From positions 1 to 6,314 of the forward strand of contig CALFEN010000058.1 in NCBI GenBank assembly GCA_937950065.1: a stretch of 6,314 nucleotides of DNA, given 5' to 3'. Below the pieces are notes generated by a model. That model was not told the DNA's origin. It was given only the letters and a program-made list of their open reading frames with translations, and did not search any database. The position numbers and the translations under genes were made by a program. Position 1 is the first letter of the stretch, and each line of letters starts with the position of its first letter. Source of the stretch: an uncultured bacterium (GTDB taxonomy: Bacteria; Patescibacteria; JAEDAM01; Absconditabacterales; Absconditicoccaceae). Positions 1 to 5,383 of the stretch are shown here, one piece after another.

Positions 1-1108
1 TTGCATGTCTTTCTTGTAGTTGTTGCCTATCATAGTCTTATTTAGGACGTGCGCTTTGAGCTTTGACTTCATTCGCTCTAGAATCTGTTGCTGACTGTTG
101 TCATTTTCCACCCACTATTGTAGCTTTATCTTTGGTGGATATGATCTTTTTGGCTTGTCATAACATATCTATAGTAGCATTTTCAAAAGTAATTCCGACC
201 TCATCTGAAATCACAGTTCATCCTGTAACTACTGCTATATCTTTCAAAGTTTCTTTTTTTCTGTCGCCAAAACCTGGAGCTTTTACAGTAAGGACGTTTA
301 ATACTCATCTAAGTTTGTTTAGTACAAGAGTAGCCAAAGCTTCTCATTCTATATCATCAGCGATTATTACGAAATCTTTTTTCCCTGTAGCAGCTACCTG
401 CTCAAGTAATGGTAATACTTCTTTGATAGATGAAATCTTTTTATCAGTGATAATGATATAAGGATTTTCTATTACTGATTCCATCCTGTTTGGATCTGTC
501 ATAAAGTATGCTGAAGAATATCATTGGTCAAACTGCATACCGATAACAACTTCTTTGGTAAGACCAATAGATTGTCATTCTTCTACAGTGACTACACCAT
601 CTTTGCCGATTTCTTCCATTACTTCGGAAATAAGTTCTCAAACAGTTTCATCTTGTGCTGAAATAGTAGCAACTTGTTTGATTTCTTCCTTGGAATCTAT
701 CTTTTTTGCTTTTTTCTCTAGTCATTGTACTAAAACCTCTACAGCTTTGTTTAATCCTCTGCTAAGAGCAAAAGGATTTACTCAAGATCTGATATATCTT
801 AATCATTCGCTTACTACGCCGTCCACTAGCACAACTGTGGTAGTAGTTCAATCTCATGCAGCATCGTTTGTTTTGGAAGCAGCTTCTTTTGTGATTTCTG
901 CTCCGATATTTTCCATTTTGTCTTCAAGTTCTATATCTTTGGCTACTGTAACACCATCGTTTGTCACTGTAGGAGTTCAATAAGATCTTTCAAGTATGAC
1001 ATTTCTTCCTTTTGGTCACATAGTTACTTTGACCGCATCTGCTATAGTTTTTACACCGTTGTAAAGTTCTTTTCTAGCTTCATCTCAATATTTGATTGTT
1101 TTTGCCAT
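1..1108 (-). CDS. groEL: Chaperonin GroEL (Hsp60), partial, with an in-frame TAA near the window edge
   Basis: ATP-driven cytoplasmic folding chaperone; works as a large double ring capped by GroES, encoded just upstream. With TGA as Gly the frame is open for 356 codons from ATG at 1106-1108. It carries the equatorial ATP-binding motifs: VTMGPKGRN (about residues 28-36), NDG at 50-52 and NDAAGDGTTT at 81-90, where both Gly of GDG are TGA; D51 and D86 match the conserved catalytic aspartates. The intermediate and apical parts follow, with [16 protein letters not shown] and TGGTVISDE. A TAA at 38-40 interrupts the frame, yet the same frame continues as [10 protein letters not shown] to the edge, which is GroEL sequence. 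The C-terminal third lies outside the window. The start is 27 nt after the groES stop, so they form one operon. No clear Shine-Dalgarno; the leader is A-rich. Identity is certain; whether the TAA is real is not. Confidence 0.95.
38..40 (-). other. In-frame TAA inside groEL
   Basis: This stop would end GroEL at 356 residues, removing the rest of the apical, intermediate and C-terminal equatorial parts. Homologous sequence ([10 protein letters not shown]) continues in the same frame after it, so a net frameshift is unlikely. The family usually has a small residue such as Ser at this point. TCA (Ser) or TGA (Gly in this code) to TAA is a single change. The five residues before it (SARPK) match the family poorly. 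Closeness to the sequence end makes a read or assembly error the leading explanation. Confidence 0.8.
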
Positions 1109-1135
1109 TTTTTCTTTTATTTAATTATAAAAATA

Positions 1136-1438
1136 TTATGAATTTTTTGCAAGAAGACTTGATTGTCTTATCACAAGGTATTTCTTTTTTTGTCCGTTTT
1201 CTTCTACTTCTATTTCGTCAGGAGAGTATTTTGTGAAGTATACTACATCTCAAATTTTTACATCCATAGGAGCTCTTTTGCCGTCGTCTAGTATTTTACC
1301 TTCACCTACAGCTATCACCTTCCCTTTTCAAGGTTTTTCTTTGGCTGTGTCTGGTAAAACTATTCCGCTTGGAGTTTTGTTTTCCTCTTGGATTGTTTCT
1401 ACTATAATGTGGTCTTCTATAGGAATTAATTTTGTCAT
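1136..1438 (-). CDS. groES: Co-chaperonin GroES (Hsp10)
   Basis: Lid of the GroEL folding chamber, a cytoplasmic heptameric ring. 100 residues, close to the usual 95-100. It begins [13 protein letters not shown], matching the family N-terminus (IRPLHDRVIV). The mobile-loop region TPSGIVLP (about 21-28) is intact, followed by [12 protein letters not shown] and DVKIGDVVYF. Two glycines are written TGA: the first of the KPGKGKV segment and the conserved one in KIGDVV; six others are GGN. It is the first gene of groES-groEL, with its own promoter at 1489-1516 and a CIRCE-like operator between promoter and start, so heat-shock control by HrcA is expected. hrcA is not in the window. The ATG at 1436-1438 is preceded by an A/T-rich leader without a Shine-Dalgarno sequence. 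Confidence 0.97.
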
Positions 1439-1460
1439 TTATCTATTATTTAAAATATAA

Positions 1461-1487
1461 AAATCACTTAAATAAATAAAGTGCTAC
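1461..1487. promoter_or_regulatory. CIRCE-like HrcA operator at the groES transcription start
   Basis: On the minus strand it reads GTAGCACTT, nine bases, AAGTGATTT. The known CIRCE consensus is TTAGCACTC-N9-GAGTGCTAA. The left arm matches 7 of 9 positions, the right arm 5 of 9, and the 9-base spacing is exact. It starts two bases downstream of the -10 box, where binding would block initiation at groES, the usual CIRCE position. The degenerate right arm lowers certainty. Confidence 0.7.
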
Positions 1488-1488
1488 T

Positions 1489-1516
1489 ATTATAATAAAA
1501 AAAAATTAAATTTCAA
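1489..1516 (-). promoter_or_regulatory. Promoter of groES-groEL
   Basis: Minus-strand TTGAAA (1511-1516), a 16-base spacer and a perfect TATAAT (1489-1494). The spacer includes a T run. The leader to the groES ATG is about 45 nt and contains the CIRCE-like element. A second CIRCE-like repeat lies just upstream of the -35 box. Confidence 0.75.
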
Positions 1517-1522
1517 GACAAA

Positions 1523-1549
1523 ATAGCATATTTTATATTTAGGTGCTAT
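1523..1549. promoter_or_regulatory. Second CIRCE-like inverted repeat upstream of the groES promoter
   Basis: ATAGCATAT, nine bases, AGGTGCTAT. The TAGCA and TGCTA cores are perfectly symmetric and have the same 9-base geometry as CIRCE, although the outer bases differ from the consensus (5 and 6 of 9 matches). It lies immediately upstream of the -35 box, so with the first element it brackets the promoter. Confidence 0.5.
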
Positions 1550-1720
1550 AATATTGCTAAAATAATAAAAATTAGCCTATAGAATACAGTTTTTTTATAG
1601 TCTGTCTATTAAAAATTTTTTTAAACATAGTTTAATATTATTTATAAAAATGTCAATTCAAATAAATAAAAAAAGTTTTTTAAAAGACAGAAAAAGGCTT
1701 GTATATTACGTTTTCTTTAA

Positions 1721-1763
1721 AATAGATTTTTACTTTCATCAAAAAATAAGATAAAAATCTATT
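1721..1763. repeat. Perfect 12-bp inverted repeat upstream of HU
   Basis: Arms AATAGATTTTTA (1721-1732) and TAAAAATCTATT (1752-1763) are exact reverse complements around a 19-nt loop. The right arm overlaps the -35 box of the HU promoter. It has no G/C-rich stem or T tail on its own, so an operator or cruciform fits better than a terminator. AT-rich context makes chance possible, but 12 perfect pairs is long. Confidence 0.55.
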
Positions 1764-1789
1764 GAAAAAGCAACAAATACTCTTATTAT
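1762..1789 (+). promoter_or_regulatory. Candidate promoter of the HU gene
   Basis: TTGAAA (1762-1767), 16 bases, TATTAT (1784-1789). A TATAAT also lies at 1787-1792, at a less favourable 19-base spacing. The first choice puts the start near 1796, with a leader of about 29 nt, similar to other genes here. Confidence 0.55.
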
Positions 1790-1795
1790 AATAAG
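1782..1795. repeat. 14-bp palindrome over the HU -10 region
   Basis: CTTATTATAATAAG is a perfect palindrome covering both possible -10 boxes. It could be an operator, for example for autoregulation, or simply a by-product of AT-rich promoter sequence. Confidence 0.4.
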
Positions 1796-1824
1796 TGTTT
1801 TTATTTTATAAATCTAAAAAACAG

Positions 1825-2100
1825 ATGACAAAGACTCAATTAATAGCACAAATTGCTGAAACTCTAAAAGTATCAAAAAAATTAGCTGCACAAATGGTAG
1901 ATGCATTTACAGAAACAGTTAAAAAAGGTGTAAAAAAAGACGGTGAAGTAAGAATTCAATGATTCGGTACTTTCAAAGCTTCAAAAAGAGCTGCTAGAAC
2001 AGGTGTTAATCCACAAAACCCAAGTCAAAAAATCAAAATACCTGCTATGGTATTGCCAACTTTCAAAGCTGGTGCTGAATTCAAAAAAGCTGTTAGATAA
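1825..2100 (+). CDS. hup: HU-family histone-like DNA-binding protein
   Basis: Small dimeric nucleoid protein that bends and compacts DNA. 91 residues, the usual HU length. It begins MTKTQLIAQIAETL like HU (MNKTQLI). The central GFGTFKAS turn follows, its first Gly written TGA and the rest of its glycines GGT (1 TGA of 6). The DNA-binding arm has RAARTGVNPQNP with the conserved Asn-Pro, and the C-terminal helix is KAGAEFKKAVR. All family landmarks are present, so the protein should be functional. Single-gene unit with its own promoter (about 29-nt leader, no Shine-Dalgarno) and a strong hairpin terminator 34 nt after the stop. HU and IHF subunits are close relatives; the lack of distinct IHF features and the match to HU ends favour HU. 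Confidence 0.96.
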
Positions 2101-2115
2101 TATTGTCTACGCTAA

Positions 2116-2136
2116 AAGCTGAATAATTTACAGCTT
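2116..2136 (+). repeat. Short hairpin between HU and its terminator
   Basis: AAGCTG (2116-2121) and CAGCTT (2131-2136) pair perfectly around a 9-nt loop. Its last three bases overlap the left arm of the following terminator, so the two cannot fully form together. It may be a 3'-end stabiliser or have no role. Confidence 0.4.
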
Positions 2137-2184
2137 AAATAAAATAAAAAGACGCTTTAATCGCGTTTTTTTATTTTATTTAAG
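2134..2184. terminator. Long A/T hairpin terminator of HU
   Basis: A 22-bp stem: left arm 2134-2155, loop 2156-2162, right arm 2163-2184. The only imperfection is one G:U pair. The GCG/CGC pairs sit next to the loop and the lower stem is A-rich on the left and T-rich on the right, so it provides a U tract for plus-strand transcripts and could act in either direction. Confidence 0.85.
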
Positions 2185-2280
2185 AATTTCTGACTATGCT
2201 TATAATAAAAATATTTATTGGCAAGCCGATTGATAATTATATTTAGTGCAAATATAGAGTATGAGAGATTAAATAAAAAG

Positions 2281-2308
2281 TTGACTTTTCTGTAAAAATA
2301 ATTATATA
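2281..2308 (+). promoter_or_regulatory. Candidate promoter of the small membrane-protein gene
   Basis: TTGACT (2281-2286), 16 bases, TATATA (2303-2308); an alternative -10, TATATT, starts at 2305. The leader to the ATG at 2358 would be about 43 nt. The AT-rich surroundings limit certainty. Confidence 0.45.
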
Positions 2309-2345
2309 TTTAAAATCTTCCTTTAGATCAAATTTTGTAAGGGGT

Positions 2346-2351
2346 GGAGGT
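2346..2351 (+). promoter_or_regulatory. Strong Shine-Dalgarno site
   Basis: GGAGGT six bases before the ATG at 2358, inside a G-rich stretch. It fixes the start codon. None of the other genes in the window has a comparable site, which marks this gene as different from its neighbours. Confidence 0.85.
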
Positions 2352-2357
2352 GCGGTT

Positions 2358-2606
2358 ATGATAATACAATTAATCTTGAGTGTGTTTGTGGGCGTTTTGA
2401 TGATAATCTTTATCGTCCCGTTCATTAAGTTTAAATCTCTTAGGCGGGCGATATCCCGCGGGATCAGAGAAAAAAAGGAATTATTGGAGCATCTTGAAGC
2501 ACGGCTTTCTAAACAAGGATATATTGAAACGGAGATAAGGACAAAGATTGTTTGTGAAATCAACCAAACCAAAGGAGCTATTGCTGCTCTTAAAGCACTC
2601 CTCTAG
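2358..2606 (+). CDS. Small single-pass membrane protein with a charged helical tail; foreign-looking
   Basis: 82 residues, function not recognised. Residues 3-23 form one hydrophobic membrane helix (IIQLILSVFVGVLMIIFIV). A basic stretch follows (KFKSLRR, RGIREKK), suggesting a cytoplasmic C-terminus, then about 45 charged residues that look helical and possibly coiled-coil (KELLEHLEARL, IRTKIVCEINQTKGAIAALKALL). All four glycines are GGN, with no TGA, and the gene is visibly richer in G and C than its neighbours. It has its own promoter candidate, a perfect Shine-Dalgarno, a TAG stop and a GC-rich hairpin after it, so it is a self-contained cassette. This fits recent transfer from a standard-code bacterium or phage; a chimeric assembly is the alternative. 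That it is a real gene is well supported by the Shine-Dalgarno and terminator. Confidence 0.75.
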   Translation: MIIQLILSVFVGVLMIIFIVPFIKFKSLRRAISRGIREKKELLEHLEARLSKQGYIETEIRTKIVCEINQTKGAIAALKALL

Positions 2607-2624
2607 TTTTTTTACAGGAAGCAA

Positions 2625-2648
2625 AGGGGCACGGTCAGCCGTGCCCTT
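2625..2648 (+). terminator. GC-rich hairpin after the small membrane-protein gene
   Basis: GGGCACGG (2627-2634), loop TCAG, CCGTGCCC (2639-2646), extended by a G:T and an A:T pair on the outside. It starts 18 nt after the stop codon. It lacks a T run after the stem, so it may be a Rho-assisted or weak terminator or a 3' stabiliser. Its GC content is unlike any other hairpin in the window. Confidence 0.65.
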
Positions 2649-2687
2649 GCCCATTGATATATTAGATAATTAAATATTTTTAGACTG

Positions 2688-2728
2688 AAAAAACTGTATT
2701 TTGTTATAAAGTCAAGATACAGTTTTTT
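2688..2728. terminator. Bidirectional terminator between convergent genes
   Basis: AAAAAACTGTAT (2688-2699) and ATACAGTTTTTT (2717-2728) are perfect inverted repeats with a 17-nt loop, giving a U run in both directions. It lies 24 nt past the stop of the minus-strand FemAB-type gene and about 80 nt past the stop of the plus-strand small gene, so it can serve both. Confidence 0.8.
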
Positions 2729-2751
2729 TAAAAAATTATTTTTCCGGCATT

Positions 2752-3756
2752 TTAATGTGACCTGATAAGCTTAAAAGCCTGATAGAAATTATTATTAAAA
2801 ACAAGGTCGTAGTTCCCAAGATATTCTATTTTTTTACCGCCAAGAGAGTGCTTAAATGCTGTTACTCAATTGAGATGATGTTTGTCGTCGCCTGTCGGAG
2901 CAGCTCAAAGTAAGTCAGCTTGATGATATCAGTTTTGGAATCATCGTTTGAATATTTCATTTTTGAGGAAGTGGTGTGCTCATATATTTCAATAGTTTCT
3001 GTTTGTTCATCAGTATAGATATACTATGGTTTTTCATACAAAAAGGCAAATGCTTCAACTGATTATTTCGTTATCTTTTTTTGCAAGAAAAAGATTTCAA
3101 GAGGAGCTTCTTTGTAAATAATTTTTTAGAGATAAAAGGGTTTCTTTGTCTATAATATTGAAGCCTTTTTCAAAAGAAGTTTCATGCCATACGTCGTAGA
3201 ATCTCTCCCAATCTTCGTCTTTGGCAAATTCAAAGTAAAGTCAATGTCAGGTAGCTTTTTTGATATGATTTCTGGCAGATTTTGTCATATTAGTCCATAT
3301 AGTTTCTTCTCAACCTGTAAGATCTACTACTATTGTAGCCAGAGGCATATTTTCTCTAAACGATTTTAGAAGTCAGTATTCTTGTTTCATTATTTCTTCT
3401 CTGGATTTTCTCCTGTTTTTGATGTCTTCTACAAATTTTTTGTCTTTTAGTTCTTTTATTTTAAAACTTGCTAGATCATCTATAAATCCAAACTGAAAAA
3501 ATATATCTCAATAATTATGTTTGTAGTCTCTTTTTACTTTCTCTATTTCTTTCTTGAAAACTTCCGGATAATTCCTGAGGTAATCTGTAGCGTCTATTCA
3601 AAGTACCTGATGCCATCTGATTTTCAATCATCGTCTTGATTGTTCTTTTATTACTCCAAAATATTTCTTGCCCAAAAATTCAAAATCAAAAAGCATCTTT
3701 TTGTAGATATCTCTGTTTATAACTTTCCATACGTTAGATTGAAAAAAATTATCCAT
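2752..3756 (-). CDS. FemA/FemB-family aminoacyl-tRNA-dependent transferase
   Basis: FemABX proteins add amino acids from aminoacyl-tRNA to the peptide of lipid II or peptidoglycan, building interpeptide bridges at the inner face of the membrane; some relatives act on other acceptors. 334 residues, close to the family's usual 330-420. The conserved middle reads TIVVDLTGGEE (about 141-151) and ARNHIKKATGHGL (161-173), then FYDVWHETSFEKGF. The C-terminal GNAT-like half has LFLAKKDNEIISGS, YLYGGTNRN (246-254), LLGAAPTGD, and FKHSLGG (301-307), the typical FK-x-x-[FL]GG motif. About 17 of 26 glycines are TGA; with the standard code it falls apart. The start at 3754-3756 is the first ATG after a TTGAAA-type promoter. 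Divergent from the Cys-rich gene. The family is clear; the amino acid transferred (Gly, Ala or Ser) cannot be read from sequence. Confidence 0.88.
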
Positions 3757-3788
3757 AATTTTGGCTTATTTTGTAAAACAATATAATA

Positions 3789-3816
3789 TATATAATCAAG
3801 ATTGATATTTTTTCAA
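3789..3816 (-). promoter_or_regulatory. Promoter of the FemAB-type gene
   Basis: Minus-strand TTGAAA (3811-3816), 16-base spacer, TATATA (3789-3794), with a leader of roughly 26 nt. The spacer holds the near-palindrome ATCAAGATTGAT (3795-3806), a possible operator. Confidence 0.55.
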
Positions 3817-3842
3817 TAAATTTCTTCTTGATATTTTCTTCA
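3795..3842. repeat. Repeated motifs in the divergent promoter region
   Basis: ATCAA-GA-TTGAT (3795-3806) is an inverted repeat lying exactly between the -35 and -10 boxes of the minus-strand promoter. TTGATATTTTTTCA (3802-3815) recurs as TTGATATTTTCTTCA (3828-3842), a direct repeat at 26-bp period differing by one inserted base; the second copy covers the -35 box of the plus-strand promoter. The arrangement would let one DNA-binding protein control both genes. Confidence 0.5.
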
Positions 3843-3855
3843 TATTGTATAAAAT
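3828..3855 (+). promoter_or_regulatory. Promoter of the Cys-rich small protein gene
   Basis: TTGATA (3828-3833), 16 bases, TAAAAT (3850-3855); leader about 29 nt to the ATG at 3891. An in-frame upstream ATG at 3828 lies inside the -35 box, which argues against it as the start. Confidence 0.5.
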
Positions 3856-3890
3856 ACTATCTACTTTTTAATATTAAATTTACTTATAAA

Positions 3891-4166
3891 ATGACAGAAC
3901 AAAAAACTATATCAATATCTCCTGAATTATATAATGCTATTCAACAGTTAAAACCTTTGTTTAAAGAACTATCAGGAGAAGATATCCAGAGTGATGAAGA
4001 AGTAATATGAATACTTATTTCCTGATTTATAGATTCTTTTAGAGATAATATGCAGGGTGAATGAGTAGCTCCACATGGTCATAACTGCAAATGTGGAGAA
4101 TGACAAGAATGTGATTGTGATTGAAATTGTAAATGTGAAGATAAGCCACAAATATTATTATCATAG
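3891..4166 (+). CDS. Small Cys/His-rich protein; possible metal-responsive DNA-binding protein
   Basis: 91 residues, no family recognised with certainty. The N-terminus (KTISISPELYNAIQQLKPLF, 5-24) followed by SDEEVIGILISGFIDSF (34-50) has a strand-helix-helix pattern like ribbon-helix-helix proteins. The tail (62-82) is a metal-binding-like cluster: H62, H64, and six cysteines at 66, 68, 74, 76, 80 and 82 as three Cys-x-Cys pairs separated by acidic and glycine residues, resembling metallothioneins. Five of nine glycines are TGA. With the standard code the product stops at residue 39, before all the cysteines. I chose ATG 3891 because it follows the promoter by about 29 nt; the upstream in-frame ATG 3828 overlaps the -35 box. 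Single-gene unit, divergent from the FemAB-type gene, with its own terminator. Metal storage, metal sensing or a redox/zinc role are all possible. Confidence 0.8.
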
Positions 4167-4191
4167 TCTGTGTTTACACATTCGATAAATT

Positions 4192-4219
4192 AAAATCACA
4201 TTACTAGTGTGATTTTTTT
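4192..4219 (+). terminator. Intrinsic terminator of the Cys-rich gene
   Basis: AAAATCACA (4192-4200), 7-nt loop, TGTGATTTT (4208-4216), a perfect 9-bp stem running into seven T (4213-4219). It starts 25 nt after the TAG stop and separates this gene from the nuclease gene downstream. Confidence 0.88.
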
Positions 4220-4245
4220 GTATATAGATAATTTTATAAATGCTC

Positions 4246-4273
4246 TTGAAATGTTTTTAAAGGCGCCTATAAT
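4246..4273 (+). promoter_or_regulatory. Promoter of the nuclease gene
   Basis: TTGAAA (4246-4251), 16 bases, TATAAT (4268-4273). The boxes and spacing are identical to the groES promoter. Leader about 28 nt; no Shine-Dalgarno before the ATG at 4308. Confidence 0.75.
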
Positions 4274-4307
4274 TATTGTTAAATTTTACAAATAAAAATT
4301 TTGAAAA

Positions 4308-5228
4308 ATGAAAAAAATTGCAGTATATATATTTATTATTTTAGCATCTTTGTCCTCTGTATTAGCTTATGCTCCTACAACAGATGATGTGAATATCTTG
4401 CAAGCTTTTTATCCAAAACTTAATAAATTTTTGGTTAAACATCCCGACAAGATTTTAGAAATATCAGATAAAGTAGAAGAATTAAAGCAAAAATTTTTAA
4501 ATAATGAAAGGGATTATTATATACTTACACAGATTCAGGATCAGATAATTTCATTTACAAATACCTGAAAACAGGAATTATACTGACCTTATAAAGTTTT
4601 GGAGGCAGCAGATGGAGATAATATAACTATAGAAATAGATTGAGTATCCAAAGATTTGAGATTACTTTGAGTGGATTATCCAGAGCAGCAATATTCTTCA
4701 TATCTTTATGAACAGTGTTATTGACCACAGACATTGTCTTATTATCAAAACAATTTACAATGAAAAGATGTGTATATAGAATATGATGCCAGCCAATGAA
4801 AGGGAGATGATAAATGAAGGCTTATGTGATACGTGTTTTTGAGTGGAGAAAACTGGAATCTACAAATGATAGAAAAATGATATTTGAGGGAATATACTTT
4901 TTCTACTACTTATAAATATCAAGATGTTTTTAAAAAAGCTGAAAAGTCTTCAATGCAAAGTAAAAGCTGATTTTGGAACAACCCTATTTGTGTAGATTTG
5001 ATAAACATAAACAATATGACTTGATTTTTTTTCACAGGAGAGCTTATGACTTGAAGTCAATCTACAGATACTGAAGTTTTATCCTGAAATAATTATACTT
5101 GCTGACAAAAGAATTCCTGCGGTGAAATGGACAGTTGCGAAGAGGCACAATATTATTTAAATACCTGTGGAGAAAAAAAGCTTGATAATGATGGGGATTG
5201 AAAGCCTTGTGAAACTCTTTGTAAATAG
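4308..5228 (+). CDS. Secreted thermonuclease (staphylococcal nuclease family) with Excalibur domain
   Basis: Calcium-dependent phosphodiesterase that cuts DNA and RNA, probably outside the cell. 306 residues. Residues 1-21 are a signal peptide (MKKIAVYIFIILASLSSVLA, then YAP). About 22-90 is a helical region of unknown role. The nuclease domain spans about 95-215 and keeps the family's active-site residues: D104 (DGD; D21 of staphylococcal nuclease), R118, D123 and E126 (LRLLGVDYPE; R35, D40, E43) and R171 (DKGRLMGYV; R87). It ends ...KSGFWNN. The C-terminus (about 265-305) is Cys-rich and carries DNDGDGKPCE (293-302), the Excalibur calcium-binding signature. 16 of 23 glycines are TGA; the standard code would stop it at 86 residues. 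Promoter at 4246-4273. No clear terminator follows. A lipoprotein is unlikely, as there is no lipobox. Confidence 0.93.
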
Positions 5229-5330
5229 GTTTTTTTCTATATCTTGTATTCGTTTGAGGTCTTCTCTAAATTTAAAAAAATTATTATTATTTTCTTCAAT
5301 ATTATTTAATATTATAAAAAGAGGACGCTT

Positions 5331-5360
5331 TGAACTGCCCCCTAAAAAGTAGAATGAAAA
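5331..5360 (+). mobile_element. Possible solitary end of an IS3-family insertion sequence
   Basis: The sequence starting TGAACTGCCCCCTAAAAAGT resembles terminal inverted repeats of IS150-group IS3 elements as I recall them (TG start, CTGC-CCCC, AAAA, GT). It stands out by its C run in an AT-rich spacer. No matching opposite end and no transposase are in the window, so at most it is a remnant. Identification is from memory of the motif type only. Confidence 0.25.
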
Positions 5361-5371
5361 TTATGAAAAAC

Positions 5372-5383
5372 TTTGTATACAAA
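5372..5383. repeat. 12-bp palindrome in the convergent spacer
   Basis: TTTGTATACAAA is a perfect palindrome, flanked by AAAC on the left and GTTT on the right slightly off-centre. It may be part of a hairpin at the transcript ends or a protein-binding site; no gene start is near it. Confidence 0.4.

Larger units (their letters stand above)
1439..1824. other. Divergent control region between groES and HU
   Basis: A 386-bp non-coding stretch between two divergently transcribed genes. It holds the groES promoter and two CIRCE-like inverted repeats (1461-1549) on one side. On the other side are a 12-bp inverted repeat, the HU promoter and a 14-bp palindrome (1721-1795). The middle part, about 1560-1720, is AT-rich with homopolymer runs. 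I see no convincing gene or RNA in it; a 34-codon frame at 1650-1754 looks accidental. Confidence 0.7.

Noticed and set aside
63..983. Two plus-strand open frames of 132 and 142 codons
   Set aside because: They lie antisense to groEL, which is strongly supported by homology on the minus strand when TGA is glycine.
1233..1460. 75-codon plus-strand frame
   Set aside because: Antisense to groES; no start signal, no recognisable domain.
1650..1754. 34-codon plus-strand frame in the groES-HU spacer
   Set aside because: No ribosome binding site, Lys/Phe/Tyr-rich as expected from AT-rich noise, and it runs through the inverted repeat upstream of HU.
2243..2572. 109-codon minus-strand frame
   Set aside because: Antisense to the small membrane-protein gene, which has a perfect ribosome binding site and terminator on the plus strand.
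2625..2648. GC-rich hairpin as a repetitive extragenic palindrome
   Set aside because: There is only one copy in the window and it lies just after a stop codon, so a terminator role is simpler.
3184..3369. 61-codon plus-strand frame
   Set aside because: Antisense to the conserved middle of the FemAB-type gene.
3828..3890. Upstream in-frame ATG adding 21 residues to the Cys-rich protein
   Set aside because: The ATG overlaps the -35 box of the likely promoter, and the added residues look like translated AT-rich leader.
5167..5352. 61-codon plus-strand frame
   Set aside because: Its first third overlaps the Excalibur domain of the nuclease in another frame; the remainder is low-complexity spacer and the possible insertion-sequence end.
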